A DNA stretch of 64,000 nt from Bacteroides zhangwenhongii (GTDB lineage: Bacteria > Bacteroidota > Bacteroidia > Bacteroidales > Bacteroidaceae), in the NCBI RefSeq assembly GCF_009193325.2, contig NZ_CP059856.1, forward strand, positions 1,054,001 through 1,118,000. The letters are read 5' to 3'. The position numbers and the translations under genes are program-made. Of the stretch, positions 33,582 to 41,426 are shown one piece after another (positions within the stretch are counted from its first letter, which is position 1; each line of letters starts with the position of its first letter). The notes below the pieces were generated by a model. It did no database searches and was not told where the DNA came from. It worked only from the letters and a program-made list of their open reading frames with translations.

Positions 33582-34136
33582 TTAAATCTCGCCAAGGGCA
33601 AAATTCTCAGGATGTTTTCCTTGAAAGTCCTTGAAATAAAGTTTGATTTCTCTCATGTCTTTATCAATATCTCCCGACGGCATGATGGCTTTCGTTGCCG
33701 AAATCATCTTTTTGCTGTAATCGATACCGATCAATACGATGGGTACTTGCGCTTTCAAGGCGATATAATAAAAACCCTTTTTCCAATTTGGATTTGCCTT
33801 GCGGGTTCCTTCGGGCGTGATAGCCAAATGAAACTTTTTGCATTCGTTGAAATGTTTGACCATCTGATCCACCAACGAAGTTTTCCGACTACGGTCTACG
33901 GGAATCCCGCCGACTGCTTTGAAAAAAAGTCCGAGTGGAAAGAAAAACCATTCTTTCTTCATCATGAAACTTGTCTTACGACCTAAAGCACCGTAAAATA
34001 GTTTTCCAATAAATAAGTCAAGGTTCGTAGTGTGTGGAGCGGCACAAATCACGCATTTATCATAATTGGTTACCGTAACGTTTGTCTTCCACCCCAATAG
34101 GCGGTAATAGATAAAGCTATAAATTGCTTTCTTCAT
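33582..34136 (-). CDS. PlsC-like acyltransferase, short form
   Basis: 184 residues. The acyltransferase motifs are APHTTNLDLFIG (H-X4-D, His then Asp) and ITPEGTRK, with WFFFPLGLFFKAVGGIPVDRS between them. It lacks the N-terminal membrane region of the larger PlsC at 11602-12360. This short class probably acylates a lipid or lysophospholipid at the inner membrane; the exact acceptor is unknown. It lies 8 bases after a small hypothetical gene and 12 bases before the omega-amidase gene, in a three-gene run. Confidence 0.8.
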   Translation of the reverse strand: MKKAIYSFIYYRLLGWKTNVTVTNYDKCVICAAPHTTNLDLFIGKLFYGALGRKTSFMMKKEWFFFPLGLFFKAVGGIPVDRSRKTSLVDQMVKHFNECKKFHLAITPEGTRKANPNWKKGFYYIALKAQVPIVLIGIDYSKKMISATKAIMPSGDIDKDMREIKLYFKDFQGKHPENFALGEI

Positions 34137-34144
34137 TCTGTTTT

Positions 34145-34414
34145 TTAGTTCAATTTTCCGATCGCTTCAATAATCTCGTTTACTTTTGCATTAAAGTCTG
34201 CACGGAATTTCTTATAAAAACCTTTCACATTTCCCGGTTCGGTGTGACTGATGCGGCATACAAATTCATCCTGCATTTTCAGCACTTCCGCCATTAGCTC
34301 ATCGGCCTTAGTCTTGTCAGTACCAGGTATAAACATACTGTTGATTAAACACTCGGTGAACAATTCTCCTGCGATATAGTTTACATTCTTTTTGAGTTCT
34401 CTTCTACTTGCCAT
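34145..34414 (-). CDS. Small hypothetical protein
   Basis: 89 residues, no family recognised, no signal peptide. Mostly helical and charged (MASRRELKKNVNYIAGELF ... KGFYKKFRADFNAKVNEIIEAI), with two cysteines. Similar-looking small proteins are frequent in Bacteroides. It precedes the short acyltransferase by 8 bases, likely in one transcript. Function unknown. Confidence 0.65.
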   Translation of the reverse strand: MASRRELKKNVNYIAGELFTECLINSMFIPGTDKTKADELMAEVLKMQDEFVCRISHTEPGNVKGFYKKFRADFNAKVNEIIEAIGKLN

Positions 34415-34514
34415 AATCTTTACATTTAATGGTGAATAATAAAAAATATTTGTGGTAAAGATAGTTACTTTCTTTGATTTAGGCGAATAATATGAAGAAA
34501 AAATAAGAAAGAGT

Positions 34515-34580
34515 CCTTCACCTGGCTTCTATATCCCTTTGCTCATGGGAAAAAGCGGGTGAAGGGCTACCCTTTCACCC
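34515..34580. repeat. Palindromic repeat element, left copy
   Basis: The 51-bp core 34515-34565 begins CCTTCACCT and ends AAAGCGGGTGAAGG, with CATGGG inside. An adjoining arm CCCTTTCACCC (34570-34580) can pair with GGGTGAAGGG to form a terminator-like hairpin. It lies just beyond the 3' end of the ATPase gene. A second copy in the opposite orientation lies at 38142-38207 (35 of 51 core positions identical, same spacing). Confidence 0.65.
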
Positions 34581-34595
34581 GTTTCTTCCCTCGGG

Positions 34596-35783
34596 TTATT
34601 CGAATAATTTTGCCGGGTTAATGCTTAAGAACTGTTCGGCTTTCATTCCTCCTTCTCCGACCACGAAAGTTGCATAAGGATGATACAAATTCCGCACTGC
34701 TTCAAGTCCTGCATTGTACGTTTCACTGTTGCTTTTAACTTCTATCGCTACAATCCGGTTTTTCTTTTTCAGTATATAGTCTACTTCTTTATCCTTTTCT
34801 CTCCAGTAAAACACTTCATAATTGCCGGTGAATGCGTTAGAAACAATATGGGCGCCAATGGCGGATTCAAAAATACGTCCCCATTCTTTCCTGTTGAGAA
34901 TGGCTTCTTTGAAAGTTAAATCGTTGTATACGGTTTTTAATGCATTGTTATATACCTGGAATTTAGGGGCACTTGCCCTTTGGCGTGATTTATCCATTGC
35001 GAACTTTTGTAGTCCGGTCAGTAATCCGCTGTCTCCCAGTAAGTTTAAATATCCAGCCAGTGTTGTTGTGTTTCCGGCGTCTTGCAATGCTCCTACCATT
35101 TTGGTCAAGGACACGATTTCACCGGAATAGGCAGTCCCCAATTCGAAAGTCTGCCGTAGCAGTGCCGGTTTACTGATGGGAGAGTCATATAAAATATCTT
35201 TATTGATTGTGGCGTCTATAATTGCTCCGTTAATATATTGCGCCCATCGCTCTTCATCCTCAATCAAGAAAACTGCACCGGGATATCCGCCAAAATAGAG
35301 ATATTGTTCCAGACTTATTCCGAACGCATCCCGCATTTCCGGATATGACCAATGGGTCATTCTGATTTCTTCGAAGCGTCCCATCATGGAATCAGATAGC
35401 CCTTTCTCTAACAATACACGTGAAGAGCCGAGCAGAACAACTTTCATGTTGATATCATTGAATGTATCTGCATCCCATTCTTTTTTTACGACCTCGCTCC
35501 AATTCTTTATTTTCTGAACCTCATCGATTATCAGAATGAAATCAGGTAGATTTTCAACCCGCATCTGTACTCTTGCTGTATTCCAACAATCTGAAATCCA
35601 AGATGTCTGTGTGGCGGGAATGCTGTCTGCCGAATAGATTTGATAAGGTATTTTCAGGTCATTGACTACCTGTTTGATAACTGTTGTTTTTCCCACCTGG
35701 CGAGGTCCTAGCACTACTTGTAGAAAATGCCGGGACTCTTTCAGTCTTTCTGTAATGATTTGATATTGTGCTCTTTTATACAT
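34596..35783 (-). CDS. AAA+ ATPase with DUF4143 C-terminus
   Basis: 395 residues. The N-terminal AAA domain has Walker A GPRQVGKTT (about residues 26-34) and Walker B FILIIDEVQKI, and a sensor-like VLLGSSRVLL. The C-terminal DUF4143 region ends with a nuclease-like EVDYILKKKNRIVAIEVKSN motif (Asp/Glu/Lys as in PD-(D/E)XK folds). These proteins are abundant and laterally mobile in Bacteroides; their function is unknown. The leader holds three 22-bp repeats just after a -7 box. A palindromic element follows the gene. Confidence 0.85.
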   Translation of the reverse strand: MYKRAQYQIITERLKESRHFLQVVLGPRQVGKTTVIKQVVNDLKIPYQIYSADSIPATQTSWISDCWNTARVQMRVENLPDFILIIDEVQKIKNWSEVVKKEWDADTFNDINMKVVLLGSSRVLLEKGLSDSMMGRFEEIRMTHWSYPEMRDAFGISLEQYLYFGGYPGAVFLIEDEERWAQYINGAIIDATINKDILYDSPISKPALLRQTFELGTAYSGEIVSLTKMVGALQDAGNTTTLAGYLNLLGDSGLLTGLQKFAMDKSRQRASAPKFQVYNNALKTVYNDLTFKEAILNRKEWGRIFESAIGAHIVSNAFTGNYEVFYWREKDKEVDYILKKKNRIVAIEVKSNSETYNAGLEAVRNLYHPYATFVVGEGGMKAEQFLSINPAKLFE

Positions 35784-35790
35784 ACTTTTA

Positions 35791-35856
35791 AATTTTACTC
35801 AATGGATAGCGTAATTTTACTCAATACATTGATTAATTTTACTCAATAGATAACGC
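35791..35856 (-). repeat. Three 22-bp tandem repeats in the ATPase leader
   Basis: Units 35791-35812, 35813-35834 and 35835-35856 each begin AATTTTACTCAAT on the plus strand; the last 9 bases vary. They lie between the -7 box at 35857-35864 and the ATPase start codon at 35783, so they should be transcribed as part of the 5' leader, or act as operator sites at the transcription start. Confidence 0.8.
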
Positions 35857-35864
35857 AAATATAC
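35857..35864 (-). promoter_or_regulatory. -7 box of the ATPase gene
   Basis: CAAATATA on the plus strand gives TATATTTG on the minus strand, immediately upstream of the 22-bp repeat array. Confidence 0.5.
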
Positions 35865-35894
35865 ATAATCAGTAGCTCATTATCTACCTTAACA

Positions 35895-36539
35895 TTATTT
35901 TTTATCCTTGTATTTTATATCTACGGAAATCCGGTAGTTGCCTGGAACGGGAGTGTAGATAGGTTGATGGGTAGTCCCTTTGTTTTGGAGTTTCTTTTCC
36001 GCAATCAGTCTTTTGATATGCCGATATGCCGTAATCTGTGTCATTCCGCAGAGATATTGGAAATCTTTCCGGGTGATAATCTGATTCTCGGCAAAGTATT
36101 TCGTCAATTCCATGTCTATCTCAGTGTTGGACAGTTCGGTGGAGTGCGGTTTGTATTTTGAACGTTTGAAGTGCATATCCGAAAGTTCCGCTTTCAACTC
36201 CTTGTCCGCCTTGAACTTGATGGCTTTTAATTTGACTTTGTGTACCCGTTTCGCTTTGGGGTCTCGTATTTCTTCTTCACAGCTAAGAGTGACTTGCAGG
36301 TATCCCAATCCGTCGATATGCACTTTCTTTCCTTCCTTGAGACATTGAGCCACTTCGTATTTCAATTCTTCCAGTGTAGCTATAACGTCCGACGGACTTA
36401 ATGAACAGCGTTCGTGGATACGGTAAACCAAATTTTCCGTATCTACTGTTTCATAATTGATGGGACGTGCGTGATACCTTACCTTATTCTTTTTCTCCTT
36501 CGGCATAGGAGTCTTATATAGTTCAAATTGTACTGCCAT
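35895..36539 (-). CDS. HU-like DNA-binding protein with C-terminal winged helix
   Basis: 214 residues. Residues about 1-125 resemble the HU/IHF-like histone family of Bacteroides (MAVQFELYKTPMPKE start; LSPSDVIATLEELKYEVAQCLKEGKKVHIDGLGYLQV helix and strand pattern). Residues about 145-200 look like a winged helix (ITRKDFQYLCGMTQITAYRHIKRLIAEKKLQNKG). It is divergent from the VapE-like helicase gene, and four 22-bp palindrome-bearing repeats lie between them, so it is a natural candidate to bind those sites. Role inferred: architectural protein or regulator. Confidence 0.8.
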   Translation of the reverse strand: MAVQFELYKTPMPKEKKNKVRYHARPINYETVDTENLVYRIHERCSLSPSDVIATLEELKYEVAQCLKEGKKVHIDGLGYLQVTLSCEEEIRDPKAKRVHKVKLKAIKFKADKELKAELSDMHFKRSKYKPHSTELSNTEIDMELTKYFAENQIITRKDFQYLCGMTQITAYRHIKRLIAEKKLQNKGTTHQPIYTPVPGNYRISVDIKYKDKK

Positions 36540-36613
36540 ACTACTTTCTTCTTTCTTTAATGTTTATAGATTATCTTCCGTATATTTCTCGATTTTCTTC
36601 CGGATATCTATTA

Positions 36614-36701
36614 CTTATCATTATTGTGATAAGTACTTATCATAGCAATGATACTTACTTATCATAGATGTGATAAGATATTATCATTATTGTGATAAGA
36701 T
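36614..36701. repeat. Four 22-bp iteron-like repeats with inner palindromes
   Basis: Units start at 36614, 36636, 36658 and 36680. Three of the four carry the dyad TTATCA-N6-TGATAA (for example 36614-36633); the second has one decayed half (TTATCATAGCAATGATA). The exact 22-bp phasing places all sites on the same face of the helix. They lie between the divergent HU-like and VapE-like genes: operator cluster or replication-type iterons. Confidence 0.85.
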
Positions 36702-36802
36702 AAGAATGTCCGCATCAAAGGTAAGGCTTAATTAGGAGATAAACAAGGAATAACCGGATAAAGTATGAAGTTCATTTATATGAAAATGAGTGGATTAAAA
36801 AG

Positions 36803-36834
36803 TTGCAAATCCCATTTTTCAGGTATTATATTCG
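36803..36834 (+). promoter_or_regulatory. Weak candidate promoter of the VapE-like gene
   Basis: TTGC (36803-36806) and TATATTCG (36827-36834), 20 bases apart, resemble a degenerate -33/-7 pair, 30 bases before the start codon at 36865. Confidence 0.3.
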
Positions 36835-36864
36835 CAACCGTTAAAACTAAAAAACGGAAATTTT

Positions 36865-38103
36865 ATGGAAAAGAAAAGTGTATTATTGGTATGGTGGCGG
36901 AAAATTGTAAATCACTTTTGTAAAAGTGAAGTAGAAAAGCGAATAGAGGAAACAGAAATGCCTCCTAAAACGAAGAAGTTGACAGAAAGCGTGGAATGTT
37001 TTTTGAAATCCCGTTATGATTTTCGCTATAACATTCTGACGGAAGAAACGGAATTCCGTTCGATGGAGCAGGTGGAAGAAGGATTTCTGCCAATCAATCA
37101 ACGTGTGTTGAATACGTTATGTCTGGAAGCTCATGAGTCGGGGATTCCTTGTTGGGACCGTGATCTGTCACGTTGCATTTATTCCACTCGCATTGCGGAG
37201 TATCATCCTTTCAGACTCTATTTGGATGAATTGCCTGCGTGGGATGGCATAGACCGATTGGTTGATTTGGCACAGCGGGTTTCTACCGATTCGGCTTGGG
37301 TGAAAGAGTTTCATATCTGGATGTTGGGAATGACTGCACAATGGATGGGAATCATGGGAGAACATGCCAATAGTGTGGCTCCTTTGCTTGTCAGTACGGA
37401 ACAGGGGTATCTGAAATCTACTTTTTGTAAGTCCCTGCTTCCTGCTGCGCTTCAGCGATATTATATGGATAAGGTGGATTTGACAAGTGAAGGACGGGTG
37501 GAACGAAGATTGGCGGAGATGGGACTTCTCAATCTTGATGAATTTGATAAATATCCTCCGACAAAAATGCCGTTGTTGAAAAACTTGATGCAGATGGCTT
37601 CATTGAGTTTATGCAAAGCATATCAGAAAAATTATCGTTCATTACCGAGAATCGCTTCTTTTATCGGAACATCCAACCGGAAGGAGCTATTGACAGATCC
37701 GACGGGTAGCAGGAGGTTTATTTGTGTGATGGTGGAATGTCCTATCGATTGTAATGGGATTGAGCATAAGCAGATTTATGCGCAGTTGAAAGCGGAAATC
37801 TTGTCGGGCGAACGTTATTGGTTTACAAAGGAGGAAGAACAGGTATTACAGAAAAATAATCTGCCTTTTTACCGTCAAGGTCCGGTAGAGGATGTATTGC
37901 GTTCTTGCTATCGTTCTGTAGAAAAAGGGGAGGAGGGTGAACTTCGTTCAGCAGCCGAGATCTTTCAATGTTTGAAAAAGAAGAATCCGTCAGCGATGCG
38001 TGGGGCGAATCCGGCAAGTCTGGCGCAAATTCTGGTAGCGGTGGGGATAGAACGGAAGCATACAAAGTTTGGAAATGTATATCGGGTGGTAAAAATTGGG
38101 TAA
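36865..38103 (+). CDS. VapE/VirE-type primase-helicase-like protein
   Basis: 412 residues. The virulence-associated E domain (about 80-360) shows HPFRLYLDELPAWDGIDRL, PLLVSTEQGYLKSTFCKSLLP as the P-loop, Walker B LLNLDEFDKY and the sensor FIGTSNRKELLTDPTGSRRF. In the P-loop the glycine before the lysine is Leu. The C-terminal 50 residues (RSAAEIFQCLKKKNPSAMRGANPASLAQILVAVG) look like a winged helix. Such proteins serve replication of phages, satellites and integrative elements. The N-terminal primase part of longer relatives is missing. The upstream iteron-like repeats fit a replication module, though no integrase is seen. Confidence 0.82.
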   Translation: MEKKSVLLVWWRKIVNHFCKSEVEKRIEETEMPPKTKKLTESVECFLKSRYDFRYNILTEETEFRSMEQVEEGFLPINQRVLNTLCLEAHESGIPCWDRDLSRCIYSTRIAEYHPFRLYLDELPAWDGIDRLVDLAQRVSTDSAWVKEFHIWMLGMTAQWMGIMGEHANSVAPLLVSTEQGYLKSTFCKSLLPAALQRYYMDKVDLTSEGRVERRLAEMGLLNLDEFDKYPPTKMPLLKNLMQMASLSLCKAYQKNYRSLPRIASFIGTSNRKELLTDPTGSRRFICVMVECPIDCNGIEHKQIYAQLKAEILSGERYWFTKEEEQVLQKNNLPFYRQGPVEDVLRSCYRSVEKGEEGELRSAAEIFQCLKKKNPSAMRGANPASLAQILVAVGIERKHTKFGNVYRVVKIG

Positions 38104-38141
38104 AAGAGAGCTGATTGGGATGATGGCTTGAGTGACGGCTT

Positions 38142-38207
38142 GGGTGAAGGAAGCCCCCTTCACCCGCTTTAGCCCATGGATAGGGCTCTGTAGCCAAAAG
38201 GTGAAGG
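38142..38207. repeat. Palindromic repeat element, right copy (inverted)
   Basis: The core 38157-38207 begins CCTTCACCCGCTTTAGCC and ends AGGTGAAGG, in the opposite orientation to the copy at 34515. GGGTGAAGG (38142-38150) forms a perfect 9-bp hairpin with CCTTCACCC (38157-38165). It sits just after the VapE-like gene and may also act as its terminator. Confidence 0.65.
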
Positions 38208-38254
38208 GCTTATAAAAATCACTTGGAATGTGAGGGGCACTCGAAAATAATGTT

Positions 38255-38262
38255 TATCTTTG
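38255..38262 (+). promoter_or_regulatory. -7 box (TATCTTTG) of the ATPase remnant
   Basis: Matches TAnnTTTG, 25 bases before the ATG at 38288. It may be the original promoter of the lost gene and may now serve the DUF456 gene. Confidence 0.4.
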
Positions 38263-38287
38263 AATAATTATTAAATGAAGAATAACT

Positions 38288-38368
38288 ATGGATAGTGTGA
38301 TGCGCAAATTTCCTATTGGTATACAGAATTTCGAGAGTTTGATAACATTACCAGCTTTGGAAAAATAG
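38288..38368 (+). pseudogene. N-terminal remnant of an AAA-ATPase/PD-(D/E)XK-like gene
   Basis: An ATG-started 26-codon frame encoding MDSVMRKFPIGIQNFESL followed by ITLPALEK and TAG. The first 18 residues match the highly conserved start of a large Bacteroides family of AAA-ATPase-like proteins (pattern RKLPIGIQxFExLR...YVDKT), which are normally over 500 residues. The reading frame leaves the family after residue 18, so everything beyond the start has been deleted. It keeps a promoter box and lies at the edge of the repeat-flanked module. Confidence 0.65.
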
Positions 38369-38393
38369 TGGAGGATAATTGTTGATAGAGATT

Positions 38394-38870
38394 ATGCTGG
38401 ACGTTATTTTGATTATCATTGGTGCTCTCTGTATGATTGCCGGATTAGCCGGTTGTATTCTTCCGTTTCTTCCCGGCCCTCCCATTGCTTATTTGGGACT
38501 GTTTATTCTCCATTGTACAGATAAGGTGGAGTACAGTACTACGCAATTAATTGTATGGTTGCTGATTGTGGTTGTATTACAGGTCCTGGATTATTTTACT
38601 CCAATGTTGGGCAGTAAATACAGCGGTGGCAGTAAGTGGGGAAATTGGGGATGTATAATAGGTACCCTTGTCGGTCTTCTTTTCTTGCCATGGGGGATTA
38701 TTCTCGGTCCGTTTCTGGGGGCTGTCATTGGGGAACTGTTGGGAAATAAGGAATTCTCACAGGCGCTTAAATCTGGATTCGGTTCCTTAATAGGATTCAT
38801 ATTGGGAACCTTGTTAAAACTGGTTGTCTGCGGTTATTTCTGTTATCAGTTTATTGCCGGTTTTGTTTGA
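38394..38870 (+). CDS. DUF456-family membrane protein
   Basis: 158 residues from the ATG at 38394; TTG codons at 38379 and 38382 are less likely starts. Four hydrophobic segments, with the glycine-rich GGSKWGNWGCIIGTLVGLLFLPWGIILGPFLGAVIGEL repeat (GxxxG packing) typical of DUF456. Inner membrane, function unknown. Followed by its own terminator. Confidence 0.85.
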   Translation: MLDVILIIIGALCMIAGLAGCILPFLPGPPIAYLGLFILHCTDKVEYSTTQLIVWLLIVVVLQVLDYFTPMLGSKYSGGSKWGNWGCIIGTLVGLLFLPWGIILGPFLGAVIGELLGNKEFSQALKSGFGSLIGFILGTLLKLVVCGYFCYQFIAGFV

Positions 38871-38880
38871 TGAATATAAA

Positions 38881-38913
38881 TAAAGCTGCTCTCCGGAAAG
38901 AAGAACAGCTTTA
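38881..38913 (+). terminator. Terminator of the DUF456 gene
   Basis: TAAAGCTG (38881-38888) pairs with CAGCTTTA (38906-38913), with a short inner TCT/AGA pairing. It lies 10 bases after the stop and upstream of the convergent rpiB end, so it may serve both. Confidence 0.7.
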
Positions 38914-38938
38914 CTGCTTTGTTTACTTTATTTCAGGC

Positions 38939-39373
38939 TCATTTCACCGGAATCTTGTCGATACGTTTTTGATGACGTCCTCCTTCAAACTCGGTAGAGA
39001 AAAACTCGGTTAAAATCATGTCCGCTTCTTCTGTGCTGATGAAGCGTCCCGGCATGACCAAGATATTGGCGTCATTGTGCTGACGTGCCAAATGCGCAAT
39101 CTCTGCATTCCAGCAAAGAGCTGCACGAATCCCCTGGTGCTTGTTCAGTGTCATATTGATTCCGTTTCCACTGCCGCAGATAGCAATACCGGGATAACAT
39201 TCACCCGATTCCACTGCAAGAGCCAGCGGATGGGCATAATCCGGATAATCTACACTTGCCGCAGAGTTGGTCCCAAAGTCTTTATATGCCCAGCCTTTTA
39301 CTTCCAGCCAGCCGCGAACATATTCTTTCAGTTCAAAACCGGCGTGGTCGCATGCTAATCCGATTGTTTTCAT
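38939..39373 (-). CDS. rpiB: Ribose-5-phosphate isomerase B
   Basis: 144 residues, the usual RpiB length. Motifs GLACDHAGFELK (phosphate/sugar binding) and AICGSGNGINMTLNK (active-site cysteine loop), then NDANILVMPGRF. It interconverts ribose 5-phosphate and ribulose 5-phosphate. Its start codon shares one base with the stop of transketolase (TAATG), so the two pentose phosphate enzymes are translationally coupled. Confidence 0.93.
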   Translation of the reverse strand: MKTIGLACDHAGFELKEYVRGWLEVKGWAYKDFGTNSAASVDYPDYAHPLALAVESGECYPGIAICGSGNGINMTLNKHQGIRAALCWNAEIAHLARQHNDANILVMPGRFISTEEADMILTEFFSTEFEGGRHQKRIDKIPVK

Positions 39374-41382
39374 TAGAGCATTGCCTTTACTTGGTTATAT
39401 ACATTCTCGGCTGTGAATCCAAGTTTCTCATCCAGTACTTTGTAAGGTGCGGAGAAACCGAAAGATTCCAAGCCCCATACTTTGCCATGACAGCCTACCA
39501 GACCTTGAAGAGTAACAGGCAAACCGGCGGTCAAACCGAAAATCTTGGCATTTGCAGGGAGAACAGATTCTTGGTATTCTTTGGATTGGTTACGGAACAG
39601 CCCTTCAGACGGAGCAGATACAATACGTACTTTTACACCATCTTTGCGAAGCAACTCTGTACCGGCTACCAAAGTGGAAACTTCAGAACCGGAAGCTACC
39701 AGGATTACATCCGGGTTTTCGTCAGAACCGGCCACGATATAAGCGCCTTTCGCTGCTTGTTCGTAATCTGTTCCTTCCGGTAAGTTGGCAATATTCTGGC
39801 GGGAGAAAATCAGACCTGTCGGAGTGGACATATTCTCCATTGCAAGTTTCCATGCGATAGTTGTTTCTTCTGCATCTGCCGGACGGAGTACCAACATAGA
39901 GTTGTGTCCCTTGTGGTTTTTCAGTTTTTCCATCAAGCGGATTTGTGCTTCCTGTTCTACCGGTTCGTGAGTAGGACCGTCTTCGCCTACACGGAACGCA
40001 TCGTGTGTCCAAATGAACTTCACGGGTTGTTCCATCAATGCAGCCATACGTACGGCAGGTTTCATGTAATCGGAGAATACGAAGAATGTACCGCAAGCTG
40101 CGATTACACCACCGTGAAGCGACATACCGATACAGATACAAGCCATTGACAGTTCAGATACACCTGCCTGGAAGAATGCTCCGCTGAAATCGCCTTTCTT
40201 GAACGAATGAGTTTTTTTCAAGAAACCGTCGGTCTTGTCAGAGTTGGAAAGGTCGGCAGAAGCTACAATCATATTTTCTACTTGTGTAGCGAGAGCACCT
40301 AATACGGTTGCCGATGCGGCACGAGTAGCGCTGCCTGCTTTCTGTTCGATAGCGGCCCAATCCACTTTCGGAGCTTTGCCGGAGAAGAACAGTTCCAGTT
40401 TGGCTGCAAGTTCCGGATTAGCTTTTGCCCATGCGGCTTTCACTGCATATCTTTCAGCTACGATCTTTTTCAATTCTTCTGCACGTTTTGCATACAGTTC
40501 GGCTACTTCCGGGAATATAACGAACGGGTTGGTAGGATCACCGCCTAAATTCTTAATTGTATTTACATATGCGTCGCCACCGAGAGGAGCACCGTGTGTA
40601 GCGCAGTTAGCTTCATAGCTGCTGCCGTCCGCCTTGCGTGCACCTTTACCCATCACAGTCTTACCGATAATCAATGTCGGACGTTCCTTTTCCGCCTGTG
40701 CCTTTTTGATAGCTGCACGGATTTCGTCAGGATCGTTACCGTTGATACTCAGTACGTTCCATCCCCATGCCTCATACTTCATGGCAGTATCTTCTATAGT
40801 TACATCTTTCGTTTCTGTAGAAAGCTGAATGTCGTTGGAGTCGTAGAACATGATCAGATTATCCAGACCCAATGCACCGGCAATACGTCCGGAACCTTGA
40901 GAAATCTCTTCCTGGATACCGCCATCAGAGATATAAGCGTAGATAGTCTGATTCATCACTTCGTTAAAGCGTGCTTTTAGAAATTTAGCGGCAATGGCAG
41001 CACCTACGGCAAAAGTATGTCCTTGTCCCAGCGGACCGGAAGTGTTTTCAATGCCCCGCATGATGTCTACTTCCGGATGTCCCGGAGTGGGGCTTCCCCA
41101 TTGGCGGAATTCTTTCAATTCATCCAATGTGAATTTACCGGTCAGTGCCAATGTTGAATAAAGCATTGGAGACATATGTCCCGGATCGAGGAAGAAACGG
41201 TCACGTCCTTCCCAGCGGGGATTCTCCGGATCATATACTAAAAACTCAGAAAAGAGTACATTCACAAAGTCAGCACCACCCATGGCACCACCCGGGTGAC
41301 CGGAATTGGCTTTCTCAACCATTGAAGCAGCGAGAATACGGATGTTATCCGCTGCACGATTCATAAGTTTATTATCGTTCAT
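39373..41382 (-). CDS. tkt: Transketolase
   Basis: 669 residues from the ATG at 41382; the open frame upstream passes through the promoter. Thiamine-pyrophosphate motifs: the N-terminal ANSGHPGGAMGGADF, the GDGxxN-type cofactor region around AYISDGGIQEEISQGSGRIAGALGLDNL, and the pyrimidine-domain region with THDAFRVGEDGPTHEPVEQ. It links arabinose-derived xylulose 5-phosphate to glycolysis. Downstream of the arabinose genes and followed by rpiB, but it has its own promoter. Confidence 0.95.
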   Translation of the reverse strand: MNDNKLMNRAADNIRILAASMVEKANSGHPGGAMGGADFVNVLFSEFLVYDPENPRWEGRDRFFLDPGHMSPMLYSTLALTGKFTLDELKEFRQWGSPTPGHPEVDIMRGIENTSGPLGQGHTFAVGAAIAAKFLKARFNEVMNQTIYAYISDGGIQEEISQGSGRIAGALGLDNLIMFYDSNDIQLSTETKDVTIEDTAMKYEAWGWNVLSINGNDPDEIRAAIKKAQAEKERPTLIIGKTVMGKGARKADGSSYEANCATHGAPLGGDAYVNTIKNLGGDPTNPFVIFPEVAELYAKRAEELKKIVAERYAVKAAWAKANPELAAKLELFFSGKAPKVDWAAIEQKAGSATRAASATVLGALATQVENMIVASADLSNSDKTDGFLKKTHSFKKGDFSGAFFQAGVSELSMACICIGMSLHGGVIAACGTFFVFSDYMKPAVRMAALMEQPVKFIWTHDAFRVGEDGPTHEPVEQEAQIRLMEKLKNHKGHNSMLVLRPADAEETTIAWKLAMENMSTPTGLIFSRQNIANLPEGTDYEQAAKGAYIVAGSDENPDVILVASGSEVSTLVAGTELLRKDGVKVRIVSAPSEGLFRNQSKEYQESVLPANAKIFGLTAGLPVTLQGLVGCHGKVWGLESFGFSAPYKVLDEKLGFTAENVYNQVKAML

Positions 41383-41418
41383 ATCATTAAAATTAATTGA
41401 TTTCTGTAAGATTGTTGG

Positions 41419-41426
41419 CAAAGATA
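41419..41426 (-). promoter_or_regulatory. -7 box of the tkt-rpiB operon
   Basis: CAAAGATA on the plus strand, i.e. TATCTTTG on the minus strand, 36 bases before the tkt start codon. Confidence 0.55.

Noticed and set aside
36614..36701. CRISPR array
   Set aside because: Palindromic 22-bp units touch each other without spacers; better explained as iterons or operators.
34515..38207. Classical insertion sequence
   Set aside because: No transposase or recombinase is encoded between the inverted elements; only ATPase, HU-like and helicase-like genes are present.
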